64,000 bases of DNA, from positions 1-64,000 of the forward strand of contig CAYOLG010000012.1 in NCBI GenBank assembly GCA_964404745.1, given 5' to 3'. A model generated the notes under the pieces. The model was given only the letters and a program-made list of their open reading frames with translations, was not told where the DNA came from and made no database searches. Positions within the stretch are counted from its first letter, which is position 1, and every line of letters starts with the position of its first letter. The position numbers and the translations under genes are program-made. Positions 26,250 through 35,123 of the stretch are shown piece after piece. Source of the DNA: Pelagisphaera sp964404745 (GTDB taxonomy: Bacteria; Verrucomicrobiota; Verrucomicrobiia; Opitutales; Opitutaceae).

Positions 26250-27014
26250 ATGAAGATTCTTATTACTAACGATGATGGCATTCAGTCGCCCTTTCTCCAC
26301 TCGCTCGCGAGGACGCTAGCTGCTAGCCACGACGCTATTGTCGTGGCCCCCGCCGAGGAGCAAAGCTGGATTGGGCGAGCGATGTCTCGTCGCCAAGAAA
26401 TCGAGCTTGTCGAAGCGCACGACCTATTTCCCTGTCCCGCCTACAGTTTAACGGGCACGCCCAGCGATTGCGTTAATATCGCTCTTGGCCACCTATGCCC
26501 GGAGACTCCCGATTTGGTGCTCGCGGGGATCAACATCGGCCACAACGCAGGCCTGAGTTTCGTGGCCTCTTCGGGAACAATTGGGGCTGCGCTCGAGGGA
26601 GCCTTGCACAATATTCCGGCGATCGCCGCATCCATGTACCTGGATCCCGATCGGTTTCAACACGTCAATCATGCCCAACGAGCCCTTGATTCCGACATTC
26701 AATCCCACATCGACCAGGCATCCGCCTTCCTGGCAGCCTTCCTAGAAACCTTCTTCGAACAACATCAACCACAATATGGGCAGGTTCATTCAATCAACTT
26801 TCCAAACGACAATTTGGATGCCGCTCGTTTTGTTAGAACCCGAACGGCTCATACGGTGTCGCGTCCACTGTTCGAACGCGAAGGAAGCCGGTTTCGATTC
26901 TGCTATCATCCGCTGGAGACGCGGGATTCCCACAACTGTCCGACAGACCGTGAAACGGTTCACGGCGGGGACATTAGCCACACTATCTTCGACTACACTA
27001 GGCTGTGCGAGTAG
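26250..27014 (+). CDS. surE: 5'/3'-nucleotidase SurE
   Basis: A 254-aa metal-dependent phosphatase that removes phosphate from nucleoside monophosphates and is often linked to stationary-phase survival. Seen: the metal-binding ITNDDGIQSP at the N-terminus; VVAPAEEQSWIG; the SGTPSDCV-like loop (here TGTPSDCVNIAL); the INIGHNAGL Asn motif; and the YSGTVGAA-like segment SSGTIGAALEG. The C-terminal region is somewhat longer than in E. coli SurE. It starts 20 bases after the pnp terminator, without an obvious ribosome binding site. Confidence 0.93.
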   Translation: MKILITNDDGIQSPFLHSLARTLAASHDAIVVAPAEEQSWIGRAMSRRQEIELVEAHDLFPCPAYSLTGTPSDCVNIALGHLCPETPDLVLAGINIGHNAGLSFVASSGTIGAALEGALHNIPAIAASMYLDPDRFQHVNHAQRALDSDIQSHIDQASAFLAAFLETFFEQHQPQYGQVHSINFPNDNLDAARFVRTRTAHTVSRPLFEREGSRFRFCYHPLETRDSHNCPTDRETVHGGDISHTIFDYTRLCE

Positions 27015-27103
27015 TCGTTTTTAAAATACAGCAAGATATTTCCATTGAAGCTATTGACAGTCAATTCGACAGGGCCTACTAGCAGCGGATCACAACACAG
27101 CCC

Positions 27104-28252
27104 ATGAAGCCCAAGCTAAAGCCAAACCGCCAATTTTTCTCCTCCGGACCTTGTAGCAAGCGTCCCGGCTGGTCCTCAACCATCCTCGAGAAAGCCCTTG
27201 TGGGGAGATCCCATCGTTGCAAAGAGGCCAAGGCCCGGATCAAAGAGGTCATCGATCGATCGAAATCGATCCTAGGCATGCCAGAAGGCTATGTTTGCGG
27301 CATTGTACCCGCATCTGACACTGGAGCTCTCGAGATGGCCCTCTGGAATCTTCTCGGACAACGGGGAGTGGAGATGCTAGCTTGGGAGTCCTTCGGGCTT
27401 AGCTGGGTTGCCGATGTTGAAAAGCAGCTCCAACTCGACAATGTCACTACTCGTATCGCCGACTACGGCGAGCTCCCAAAGCTATCCGAAGTCGATTTTT
27501 CCAAGGATGTCGTCTTCACATGGAATGGAACCACTTCTGGGGTGAAAGTCCCCAATGGCGAATGGATACCGGATAATCGCGAAGGGCTTGCTATTTGCGA
27601 CGCCACTTCGGCTGTATTCGCCATGGATTTGCCTTGGCCGAAGCTCGATGTCGTTACCTGGTCCTGGCAAAAAGTAATGGGAGGCGAGGCAGCCCACGGC
27701 ATGATCGCCCTTAGCCCACGCGCCATAGAAAGGATCGAAAGCTACCGTCCCCCCTGGCCTCTTCCGAAAATATTCCGATTGGCCAAAGGAGGAAAACTCA
27801 TCCAAGGCGTTTTCGAAGGGGCAACCATCAATACGATTTCGATGATATGCGTTGAAGACGCCCTCGACGGACTGCTTTGGGCCGAGAGTATTGGCGGCTT
27901 GAAGGCTCTCATCGATCGATCCAATGCAAACCTTCGTGTAGTGGAAGCTTGGGTGCGAGATAGAGATTGGATCGACTTTCTCTCCAGCGATCCAGCCATG
28001 CGCTCCAATACTTCGATCTGCTTGCGGATTACCGACCCTTGGTATCAGGGATTGTCTAGCGAGGAGCAGCAAAGCCAAGCTAAGCAGCTAGTCGCCATGA
28101 TCGAGAAAGAGGATGTAGCCTACGACTTTGGGTCATACCGCGATGCCCCTCCGGGGATTCGCATCTGGGGGGGGGCTACAGTGGATTGGCAAGACACTGA
28201 AGCCTTATTGCCCTGGATCGATTGGGCGTATCAGGAAGTAAAGAACAGCTAG
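27104..28252 (+). CDS. serC: Phosphoserine aminotransferase
   Basis: A 382-aa class-V PLP aminotransferase catalysing the second step of serine synthesis (3-phosphohydroxypyruvate to phosphoserine). Seen: the N-terminal signature FFSSGPCSKRPGW; a substrate loop near GRSHRCKEAK; the Asp that holds the pyridine N in CDATSAVFAMD; and the PLP lysine in SWQKVMGGEAAHG. These match the divergent subtype found in Methanosarcina and alphaproteobacteria rather than the E. coli type. Its TAG stop shares the palindrome CTAG with the stop of the convergent oxidase gene. Confidence 0.92.
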   Translation: MKPKLKPNRQFFSSGPCSKRPGWSSTILEKALVGRSHRCKEAKARIKEVIDRSKSILGMPEGYVCGIVPASDTGALEMALWNLLGQRGVEMLAWESFGLSWVADVEKQLQLDNVTTRIADYGELPKLSEVDFSKDVVFTWNGTTSGVKVPNGEWIPDNREGLAICDATSAVFAMDLPWPKLDVVTWSWQKVMGGEAAHGMIALSPRAIERIESYRPPWPLPKIFRLAKGGKLIQGVFEGATINTISMICVEDALDGLLWAESIGGLKALIDRSNANLRVVEAWVRDRDWIDFLSSDPAMRSNTSICLRITDPWYQGLSSEEQQSQAKQLVAMIEKEDVAYDFGSYRDAPPGIRIWGGATVDWQDTEALLPWIDWAYQEVKNS

Positions 28253-29715
28253 CTCGTATTGAGAATCGGCTTTTTATCCCACGGAAGCGGTACACTGACG
28301 GGTGTTTCATCCCATACTTGGTAGGGATAAAACACTTTACCTGGATTCAATATGCCTTGAGGATCCAAGGCATTCTTTATCGCTAGCATTGCGTTGACCT
28401 CCGCCTCGGATCGGGCGATTCTTAAAAAGGGGGATTTAGCCAGGCCGATGCCGTGCTCTCCGGAAATCGTTCCCCCTAACTTGACAACCGTCCGCATCAA
28501 ATCGTTGACCGCATTCTCTGCCCGCTCGCATTCCACGGGATCCGTTCGATCAAACATGATGTTTACATGAAAATTTCCATCCGCCGCATGCCCGAAGGTA
28601 GGCATTGGCAAGTTCCAGGTTTTGCGGAGCCGTTTAATTTCATCAGATAGCTTTAGCTGGCTTTCCAAAGGCACCACGATATCTTCATTGAGCTTGTCTT
28701 TGCCGAGGGCGAACATCGCTCCGCTACACTTGCGACGGACTTCCCAAAGATTGTCAGCTTCATTATCATTTCGGGCCGCCTTGAATGCTAAAGCCCATTC
28801 ATCAGCCCACTTTCTAACGGAGCGTCGTACCTGTCGTAGCTCACCTGAACTGCCGTCAAACTCGATTAAAAGCAGCGGCTTGCCGCCGACCTCTTTGAAG
28901 AGGCGAATACCCGCTATCTCCTCGGCGCAATAGACCGAACCTTCGTCTAGATATTCTAGTATGGAAGGAGTCAGTCCGCTCTTTAGCATCGCTTTAACCG
29001 CTCGCAGGGCGCGTTTCTCGGAAACAAACGCGGCCACGCTTGTCCAAGTCGCCTCTGGCTTGGGCAAAAGGCGCAAGACCGCTTTGGTGATAACGCCCAG
29101 CGTTCCCTCGCTGCCTATCCATAAATCGCGAACATTGTATCCAGTCGCGAATTTCTTGTATTCTCCACCCCATGACACTTTTTCGCCATTTGGGAGATAA
29201 CCCTCCAAAGCGACCACGAAATCGCGCGTCACTCCATATTTCGCGCAGCGCATCCCCCCGGCATTGCAGGCGATATTCCCCCCTACTGTACAATATTTCA
29301 GGGAAGATGGGTCCGGCGGGTAAAAAAGCCCCTCCTTCTCCGCTTTCTTCTGCAAATCGCCAATCACGACCCCTGGCTGGGCAACCGCCATCGATTTTTC
29401 TTTGCGTATAAAAATTCGCTTCATTGGCGACGTATCCAATACCCACCCACCTTTGACAGGGCTAGCTGACCCGGTAAGGGAAGTTCCCGCTCCCCGGGTC
29501 GTGACAGGCACATGATAGCGATTCGCCAGGATTAAGGTTGTCTGCACGTCCTTTTCCGATCGGGCTCGGATCAAAGCATCATAATCGTAAGCGAGTTTGC
29601 TGCTATCGAACGACGCCATACGCTTGCGCTCTCCATCGCGATAAACTTTTCTCGGGCCCAGCAGCTTCATAAGTTCGCCGGTCGCTTTGCTCCACCTTTT
29701 ACTAACTTTCTCCAT
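28249..29715 (-). CDS. FAD-linked oxidase, GlcD / D-lactate dehydrogenase type
   Basis: A 488-aa flavoprotein that oxidises a 2-hydroxy acid such as glycolate or D-lactate. Seen: a PCMH-type FAD-binding domain (VTTRGAGTSLTGSA for the pyrophosphate; PDPSSLKYCTVGGNIACNAGGMR for the flavin); then the C-terminal FAD-oxidase domain with the FGHAADGNFHVN metal/substrate motif and GEHGIGLAKS. No signal peptide and no Fe-S module, so it is unlike the full GlcDEF complex; GlcE and GlcF are not nearby. It sits six bases after murJ and is probably co-transcribed with it. The substrate cannot be fixed from sequence alone. Confidence 0.85.
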   Translation of the reverse strand: MEKVSKRWSKATGELMKLLGPRKVYRDGERKRMASFDSSKLAYDYDALIRARSEKDVQTTLILANRYHVPVTTRGAGTSLTGSASPVKGGWVLDTSPMKRIFIRKEKSMAVAQPGVVIGDLQKKAEKEGLFYPPDPSSLKYCTVGGNIACNAGGMRCAKYGVTRDFVVALEGYLPNGEKVSWGGEYKKFATGYNVRDLWIGSEGTLGVITKAVLRLLPKPEATWTSVAAFVSEKRALRAVKAMLKSGLTPSILEYLDEGSVYCAEEIAGIRLFKEVGGKPLLLIEFDGSSGELRQVRRSVRKWADEWALAFKAARNDNEADNLWEVRRKCSGAMFALGKDKLNEDIVVPLESQLKLSDEIKRLRKTWNLPMPTFGHAADGNFHVNIMFDRTDPVECERAENAVNDLMRTVVKLGGTISGEHGIGLAKSPFLRIARSEAEVNAMLAIKNALDPQGILNPGKVFYPYQVWDETPVSVPLPWDKKPILNTS

Positions 29716-29721
29716 CGCAAA

Positions 29722-31284
29722 CTACTTATTCTGTTCCTTCTCTCGCTCTCTTTTGAGCAATGCGTCGAGTACCGCGTTCATTTCATCCATTTTGAGCCAC
29801 TTCAGAAATGCGAGATAAAAACTGGCCCCCAGGGTGACGGATACCGCTAGCACCGTCAATGGACTTTGGCCCAAACCGCCTGTCCACGATAAGCCCGCTT
29901 TCACCGCCAATAATATTAGCAGCATCAGTAAACTTCCCCCGATATACTTGGCCAATGCGGGGGCGATGCTCTGCAAACGAACCTCCCTTCCTCGACTCGC
30001 CAGGGTTCTATGCATGTAAACCGCCTGGACGATGGTCGCCGTATTGCTCGCTATAACCAAGCCTTCGATACGATTGAGTAATTTCAGTAGCGTAATACTC
30101 AAAATGATATTTACGACTAGGCCGATTGCCGAACCCCGAACAGGGGTTCGAGCGTCCTTGATGGCGTACAATGCCCGCGTCTCGATCGAAACAAAGCCAT
30201 AGAACGGCATGCCGGCCGCGCAAATCATCAAAATCGGGACGAGGGCTTGAGTATCGGAGGCGTCAAATGCTCCTCGCTCGAATAGCGCGGCAATGATTTC
30301 CGGGGCCAGAACGATCAATCCCAATGCGGCCGGGATCGTGAGCATCATCGATAGCGAAATACCTTTGAGGCACGTTTCCCCATAGCAACCATCATCGCCG
30401 CGAGCGATCGATCGCGACATCGCAGGAAATACCACCGTGGCTATAGCGATGGTAAAGATCCCCAATGGTAGCTCCACCAATCTATTGGCCAAATAGATAA
30501 GCGTCGCCCCCGAGTCATTGAACTCCAGAGCCAATAAACGCGATACAACCACATTCAATTGATAAGATGCCGCCCCAAAAATGCCCGGAAGCGTCAGGAG
30601 CAATACGGCTCTCAGCCTTCCGGAAACGGCAAAATCGAACCTCGGTTTCCAGCCTTCTTTGGCAAGAGCTATCGATGGAACAACGAACTGCAGTAGGCCG
30701 CCCACCAATACGCCCAAGCACAAGAATAGCATCTTTTGCTCTTGGCTTTCCGCTAGCCACCAGCCACCCGCTCCCAAGAAAAGCATCATGCTGCAATTGA
30801 GCCATATCGCCGTCATCGCCGGTATACCAAACCGTCCCAACATATTCAATACGGCTGAAACGATTGCCGCCATGCAAACTGGTATTATATAGGGAAATAG
30901 CAGTTTAGCGAGACGGGCTCCGACCACGCGATTCTCTTCAGTCGAAACCGACTCGAGCCGATCGAAGATTCCATAGGCGCAAAGAGCCAAGCCAACGCAA
31001 ATGAGCAGCAACCAGGAAAGCGTCTTATTGACTAACTGGAAAACCGCCTCCCTGCCCTTGGATTCCATCTCTTCCGATAGATTCGGCATTAGGGCAGCCG
31101 CTAGAGCGCCTTCCCCTAGCAAGCGCCGGAACAAGCTGGGGAGCGTAAATGCCGCCGTAAAAGCGGAATTGAGCAAACTCGTTCCAAATACAGCTGTGAT
31201 CAACATGTCCCGGAACAGGCCGAATACCCGCGACAACATGGTCATCGCGGACACCAAGCCCATTTGCCCCAGCATTTTAGACAT
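29722..31284 (-). CDS. murJ: Lipid II flippase MurJ (MviN)
   Basis: A 520-aa polytopic inner-membrane protein of the MOP superfamily that flips lipid II across the membrane for peptidoglycan synthesis. Seen: the N-terminal SRVFGLFRDMLITAVFG motif; repeated hydrophobic helices (about 14 in all); the RRLLGEGALAAALMPN segment that carries conserved charged residues; and a charged C-terminus. Family length is normal. First gene of a probable murJ-oxidase pair. It diverges from pta across about 190 bases. Confidence 0.93.
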   Translation of the reverse strand: MSKMLGQMGLVSAMTMLSRVFGLFRDMLITAVFGTSLLNSAFTAAFTLPSLFRRLLGEGALAAALMPNLSEEMESKGREAVFQLVNKTLSWLLLICVGLALCAYGIFDRLESVSTEENRVVGARLAKLLFPYIIPVCMAAIVSAVLNMLGRFGIPAMTAIWLNCSMMLFLGAGGWWLAESQEQKMLFLCLGVLVGGLLQFVVPSIALAKEGWKPRFDFAVSGRLRAVLLLTLPGIFGAASYQLNVVVSRLLALEFNDSGATLIYLANRLVELPLGIFTIAIATVVFPAMSRSIARGDDGCYGETCLKGISLSMMLTIPAALGLIVLAPEIIAALFERGAFDASDTQALVPILMICAAGMPFYGFVSIETRALYAIKDARTPVRGSAIGLVVNIILSITLLKLLNRIEGLVIASNTATIVQAVYMHRTLASRGREVRLQSIAPALAKYIGGSLLMLLILLAVKAGLSWTGGLGQSPLTVLAVSVTLGASFYLAFLKWLKMDEMNAVLDALLKREREKEQNK

Positions 31285-31478
31285 GGTCTATTTGACAGTC
31301 AAAGGGTGCATTCGAGCAAGACATTTGGCCACAATTCGAATCCCCGACATTGACAGGTTTCGGCGCGATTCTAGCGTTCGACAACTTATGCATTTTCACT
31401 CTACCCTCGTGGCAAACGCTACTAATCGAACGAACATTCCGATCGGACCGCTTACTTAGTAGCGTACCATATCTTCTC

Positions 31479-32525
31479 ATGAATTTAATTGAAACCTTGA
31501 TCGGCAAACTTCAGGCCCATCCTAAGCGATTCGTTTTCACCGATGGAGCCGATCCCCGTGTACTGCAAGCGGCTCGACAAATTGTGACACGCAAAATGGG
31601 GGTCCCGTTTATGCTCGGCGACCGCACCCTGGTTAAAGAGACGGCGGCTAAATTGGGGATCGCCACCAAAGGGATGCGGATTATCGAACCTACGCGAAGC
31701 AGTGATATCGATCTCTTTTGCGAAGACCTGAGATCTGTTCCGAAATTCGGATCGCTTTCCTCGGATGAGCTGCGGGCGAAAGTTTCGGAACCCTCGATTT
31801 TCGCCACCTTGATGCTTCGGCGCAATCAGGCGGACGCGCTGATATCCGGTGCAACGACTCGGGCCTCCAGCGCATTGAGAGCCCTGTTTCAAATCGTCGG
31901 TACCCAACCCGGAGTGAAAACGGCCTCTTCCCTGCTGTTGATTGACATGGAAGCCAAGGAAGTGGGAATCCATGGAGCCCTTTTTATGGGGGACTGCGGC
32001 GTCATACCTAATCCCAATTCCGAACAGCTGGCGGATATCGCCATTACAACTGCTTCACTCGCCCATCACTTGACTGGCGCTCGGCCTAAAGTTGCCATGC
32101 TTAGCTATTCCACCCATGGGAATCCACGTCGGCCGGAAATCGCTAAAGTCCAGGAGGCAACGGTCTTCGCTCAGGAAAAGGCCCGCCAACTGGGCCTAGA
32201 TATCGACATTGACGGAGATCTGCAAGTCGATGCCGCCCTCGATCGCGCCACGGCCTTAATCAAGGACGCCGAGGATAGTCCGGTAGCCGGACGGGCCAAC
32301 ATCCTGATATTTCCCGACCTCAATAGCGGCAACATCGCCTCCAAGATGATCCACATCCTATCCGGAGCCAACAAGTATGGGCAAATCATCATGGGCTTGA
32401 ATAGTCCGGCAGCGGAAATCAGTCGAGGAGCCACTGCTCACGATATCCTTGGGGCTGCCGCTATCGTGGGCTGTCAAGCAATCGATCATCGACTGATGCT
32501 CGGAGCAACCGCTCCCCGAAAATGA
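31479..32525 (+). CDS. pta: Phosphate acetyltransferase (catalytic domain only)
   Basis: A 348-aa enzyme that interconverts acetyl-CoA and acetyl phosphate. Seen: the PTA_PTB fold with RFVFTDGADPRVLQAA at the N-terminus, the ALISGATTRASSAL segment and the C-terminal FPDLNSGNIASKM and GLNSPAAEISRGATA motifs typical of Pta. It lacks the N-terminal BioD-like/DRTGG half that long Pta proteins carry; that half is encoded by the next gene. Start set at ATG 31479, giving the standard short-Pta N-terminus; the open frame extends further upstream without similarity. ackA is not in the window. Confidence 0.93.
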   Translation: MNLIETLIGKLQAHPKRFVFTDGADPRVLQAARQIVTRKMGVPFMLGDRTLVKETAAKLGIATKGMRIIEPTRSSDIDLFCEDLRSVPKFGSLSSDELRAKVSEPSIFATLMLRRNQADALISGATTRASSALRALFQIVGTQPGVKTASSLLLIDMEAKEVGIHGALFMGDCGVIPNPNSEQLADIAITTASLAHHLTGARPKVAMLSYSTHGNPRRPEIAKVQEATVFAQEKARQLGLDIDIDGDLQVDAALDRATALIKDAEDSPVAGRANILIFPDLNSGNIASKMIHILSGANKYGQIIMGLNSPAAEISRGATAHDILGAAAIVGCQAIDHRLMLGATAPRK

Positions 32526-32572
32526 AGCCAGTTTGAGCCTGCTCCAAAAAGCGCCCTAAGCAAAACGAGAAG

Positions 32573-33700
32573 ATGAGCCAAGACTCCCTGAAGACGCGTC
32601 CCAACAACGAATCAACTCGGCGCATTTTCGTAGCCGGCACGAGAATGAACGATGGCAAAACAACTACCTGCCTGGGCTTATTTGCCGCTCTTCAGCAACG
32701 CTATGATAAGGTGGGGTTCATCAAGCCTGTCGGACAGCGTTTCGTGAAAATCGATGGGCAATTGATTGACGAAGACTCCGTTCTATTAGAAAAGACCTAC
32801 CGAGTCGAGGTGCCGATCGCTAGCATGAGCCCAATCGCTATCGATGCGACCTTCACCAAGCGGTATCTAGACTGTCCCGCCGAAATCGGGGCCGAACTCG
32901 TTCACAAAGTTTGCGACGCTTTCGACAGGGCGTCCTGGGAAAAGAACTTCACTCTCATTGAAGGTAGCGGACATGCTGGAGTGGGATCTGTATTCGGCCT
33001 TTCCAATGCCCGAGTCGCCAAGCTTCTCGGAGCCAAGGCGATAATCGTAAGTCGGGGCGGAATCGGACAACCGATCGACGAGATAGCTCTTAATAAAGCC
33101 CTCTTCGATAGCGAGGGCGTAGAGGTGGTTGGGGCCATCATCAACAAAGTCCAATCGGACAAGATGGATCATATTCGGACCTATACGGGTCGAGCCCTGA
33201 AGCGACTAGGGGTCCCCTTGCTGGGATTACTGCCAGAAGAGAAGACCTTATCATCGCCCAACCTCAAACAGATTCAAGAGCGCGTTTCCGCTCGCCTCTT
33301 GAACGGGGATGAACGATTCCCTACCCAGCGCTTCGACAACATCATCATCGGAGCTATGACGGCAACACGCTTCTTGGAATCAATCTTGCCGAACACGCTT
33401 TTGATAACTCCCGGAGATCGGGAAGACATCATAATCGCCGCTCTATCTCATCGAGAAAGCGCCAGTGCCGGTTCGGTATCAGGTATTATATTGACCCGCG
33501 GAATCGAACCCTCCCCTGACTTGGCAAAGCGCATACACAATAGCCATATTCCCGTGGTAATTGCAGAATCCGATAGCTATACTATCGCCTCGCGGATACA
33601 CGGAATGACCGTAAAGACTCAGCCCGAAGATGACGACAAGATCCCTTTAATCAAAAGGCTAATACAGGAAAACATCGACCTCAATCAGATCGTCGTTTAG
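32573..33700 (+). CDS. BioD-like / DRTGG domain protein (N-terminal half of long Pta)
   Basis: A 375-aa P-loop protein. Seen: a dethiobiotin-synthetase-like domain beginning FVAGTRMNDGKTTTCLGLF (Walker A variant MNDGKTT), followed by a DRTGG-type domain from about residue 230 to 340. These two domains in this order form the regulatory N-terminus of long phosphotransacetylases such as E. coli Pta. Here they form a separate protein encoded 47 bases after the catalytic gene. A role as a regulatory partner of Pta is a strong inference; a true biotin-synthesis role is unlikely as the substrate-binding residues are not evident. Confidence 0.85.
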   Translation: MSQDSLKTRPNNESTRRIFVAGTRMNDGKTTTCLGLFAALQQRYDKVGFIKPVGQRFVKIDGQLIDEDSVLLEKTYRVEVPIASMSPIAIDATFTKRYLDCPAEIGAELVHKVCDAFDRASWEKNFTLIEGSGHAGVGSVFGLSNARVAKLLGAKAIIVSRGGIGQPIDEIALNKALFDSEGVEVVGAIINKVQSDKMDHIRTYTGRALKRLGVPLLGLLPEEKTLSSPNLKQIQERVSARLLNGDERFPTQRFDNIIIGAMTATRFLESILPNTLLITPGDREDIIIAALSHRESASAGSVSGIILTRGIEPSPDLAKRIHNSHIPVVIAESDSYTIASRIHGMTVKTQPEDDDKIPLIKRLIQENIDLNQIVV

Positions 33701-33827
33701 TTCTGAAATAGCGTTTTCCACTTGAGTTGGCCCCACAACCCTTAGCGATCGTAAAATCCTGAGGGTAGCAGAATTAGGGGCGACGACCGGTCCTCCCCGC
33801 CAAAATAAACACCGGAAGCGACTTCCC

Positions 33828-34493
33828 CTAAAGGGCCAGGACAATCTGGTCTTCCAGAAGTTCAACCTCCTTGATCGCCCCTAACGAACCGCTAACTTCG
33901 GTAGGCAATGGTATGGCGGAAATGCTTCCCTGGAAAAGCTCTTCGATAAAGCCGCCAAATTTCGGTAGGACCAGCGAATTTAAGTAGAGCTTTTCCACTT
34001 TAAGATTAACGCCGTTCGATCCATTCTCAAAATGGCCAATCGCCTGAGCGATGATCTCAAACCGATCTTTCGTAGGGTTTAGGACTATCTTCGAACTCAG
34101 GACGAATTGATCGTTTTCGATTCTGACATTCGGGGAAGCAAACCAAATGTCGGCCGGATTTCCTTCCGCATCTGTCTCTGCGCTCTTGCGCTGGCTGAAA
34201 TAGTGGTTGATCTCCATCTCTGTAAATGGAATGGCCCCGGGAACTTGCCGAGCTAGTCGGCTAATACGCGAGCGTATCGTCGCAGACTCGCTGGAAGCGG
34301 CAGCCCCAGGTATGTAGTAAGTCGCATATTTGCCAAGCTGCTCATTTTCGCTTTCACTCGACTGATTCCTCACTGTTCTCGGCGGTTCCTTTATCAAAAT
34401 GAATGCTCCGAGCAAAATCCCCAGGCTAATACCGGAAATGGCCGTGAAAATCATCCCTAAGGCAGAGGGCTCTTTAGGCAGTTTTCGCTTCAT
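33828..34493 (-). CDS. Membrane-anchored protein of unknown function
   Basis: A 221-aa protein with one N-terminal membrane helix (about residues 14-32) and a periplasmic or cytoplasmic-free domain. The domain begins with a low-complexity Ser/Glu stretch and continues with beta-rich sequence (FVLSSKIVL, GVNLKVEKLYL). I recognise no named family. It reads like a phylum-specific envelope protein. It follows the DUF4013-like gene by six bases, so the two are likely co-transcribed and may act together. Confidence 0.6.
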   Translation of the reverse strand: MKRKLPKEPSALGMIFTAISGISLGILLGAFILIKEPPRTVRNQSSESENEQLGKYATYYIPGAAASSESATIRSRISRLARQVPGAIPFTEMEINHYFSQRKSAETDAEGNPADIWFASPNVRIENDQFVLSSKIVLNPTKDRFEIIAQAIGHFENGSNGVNLKVEKLYLNSLVLPKFGGFIEELFQGSISAIPLPTEVSGSLGAIKEVELLEDQIVLAL

Positions 34494-34499
34494 AACGCG

Positions 34500-35078
34500 T
34501 TAACTTCTATCGGCCTTAAGCTCCAGGTTCTTGAAGACATGACCCATTAAATAGAAATAAATCACCCCTCCGACGAAATAAGCGAAGGGAATCATGAGGG
34601 CCAGTCCCAGATAAGCCATGGTTGGCACCCAATACCCTTGAGCGCCCTTTTTCAGTAATCCGCCAATTGCTTGAAAATTAAAACAACTCTTAAAGTCACC
34701 CGTTAGCACGTAAAGATATAATGCAGAGCAACTTAAAGGTCCCGCAAAAAAATAGGCCGGAGCCAGAGGGACTCGAGAAAGAAACGAATCCAACGGAAAA
34801 ATCGAGACTAGAGCGGTAACTGCGGCAACAGGGATAAATGCGAAGAGAAAAACGACCAAGAAGCATTTCAGTCCATCGACGAGCAGCTCCTTCCAATCAC
34901 TCCATTCCGGCAATGATATTTCCTCTTGCCGCTTCCCTTGCAGAAAAAGGCGGTAAAGGTAGCCGAATGCCACGAAATGGACAAAAGGGATGATGGAAAA
35001 TAGAACTCCCAGCATGCACTTATTGAACCAGTTTCGGTCGGCTGAAAGGCGTTTAGTGACTTGCTCAATAGAATGCAT
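34500..35078 (-). CDS. DUF4013-like polytopic membrane protein
   Basis: A 192-aa integral membrane protein with about five hydrophobic helices, grouped as pairs around conserved Gly/Pro residues (FIPVAAVTALVS, MIPFAYFVGGVIYFY). The arrangement resembles DUF4013, a family without a known function; the match is from general memory of the pattern. It diverges from the prenyl synthase gene across 45 bases. A ribosome binding site is not obvious. Confidence 0.6.
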   Translation of the reverse strand: MHSIEQVTKRLSADRNWFNKCMLGVLFSIIPFVHFVAFGYLYRLFLQGKRQEEISLPEWSDWKELLVDGLKCFLVVFLFAFIPVAAVTALVSIFPLDSFLSRVPLAPAYFFAGPLSCSALYLYVLTGDFKSCFNFQAIGGLLKKGAQGYWVPTMAYLGLALMIPFAYFVGGVIYFYLMGHVFKNLELKADRS

Positions 35079-35123
35079 TTAGGAAAGCTGCGCTAATTTC
35101 GGTAATACAATCGCGCATTTCGC

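Noticed and set aside
32573..33700. Dethiobiotin synthetase (bioD)
   Set aside because: The BioD-like domain is followed by a DRTGG domain and sits next to pta; this is the known regulatory half of long Pta. No other biotin genes are present.
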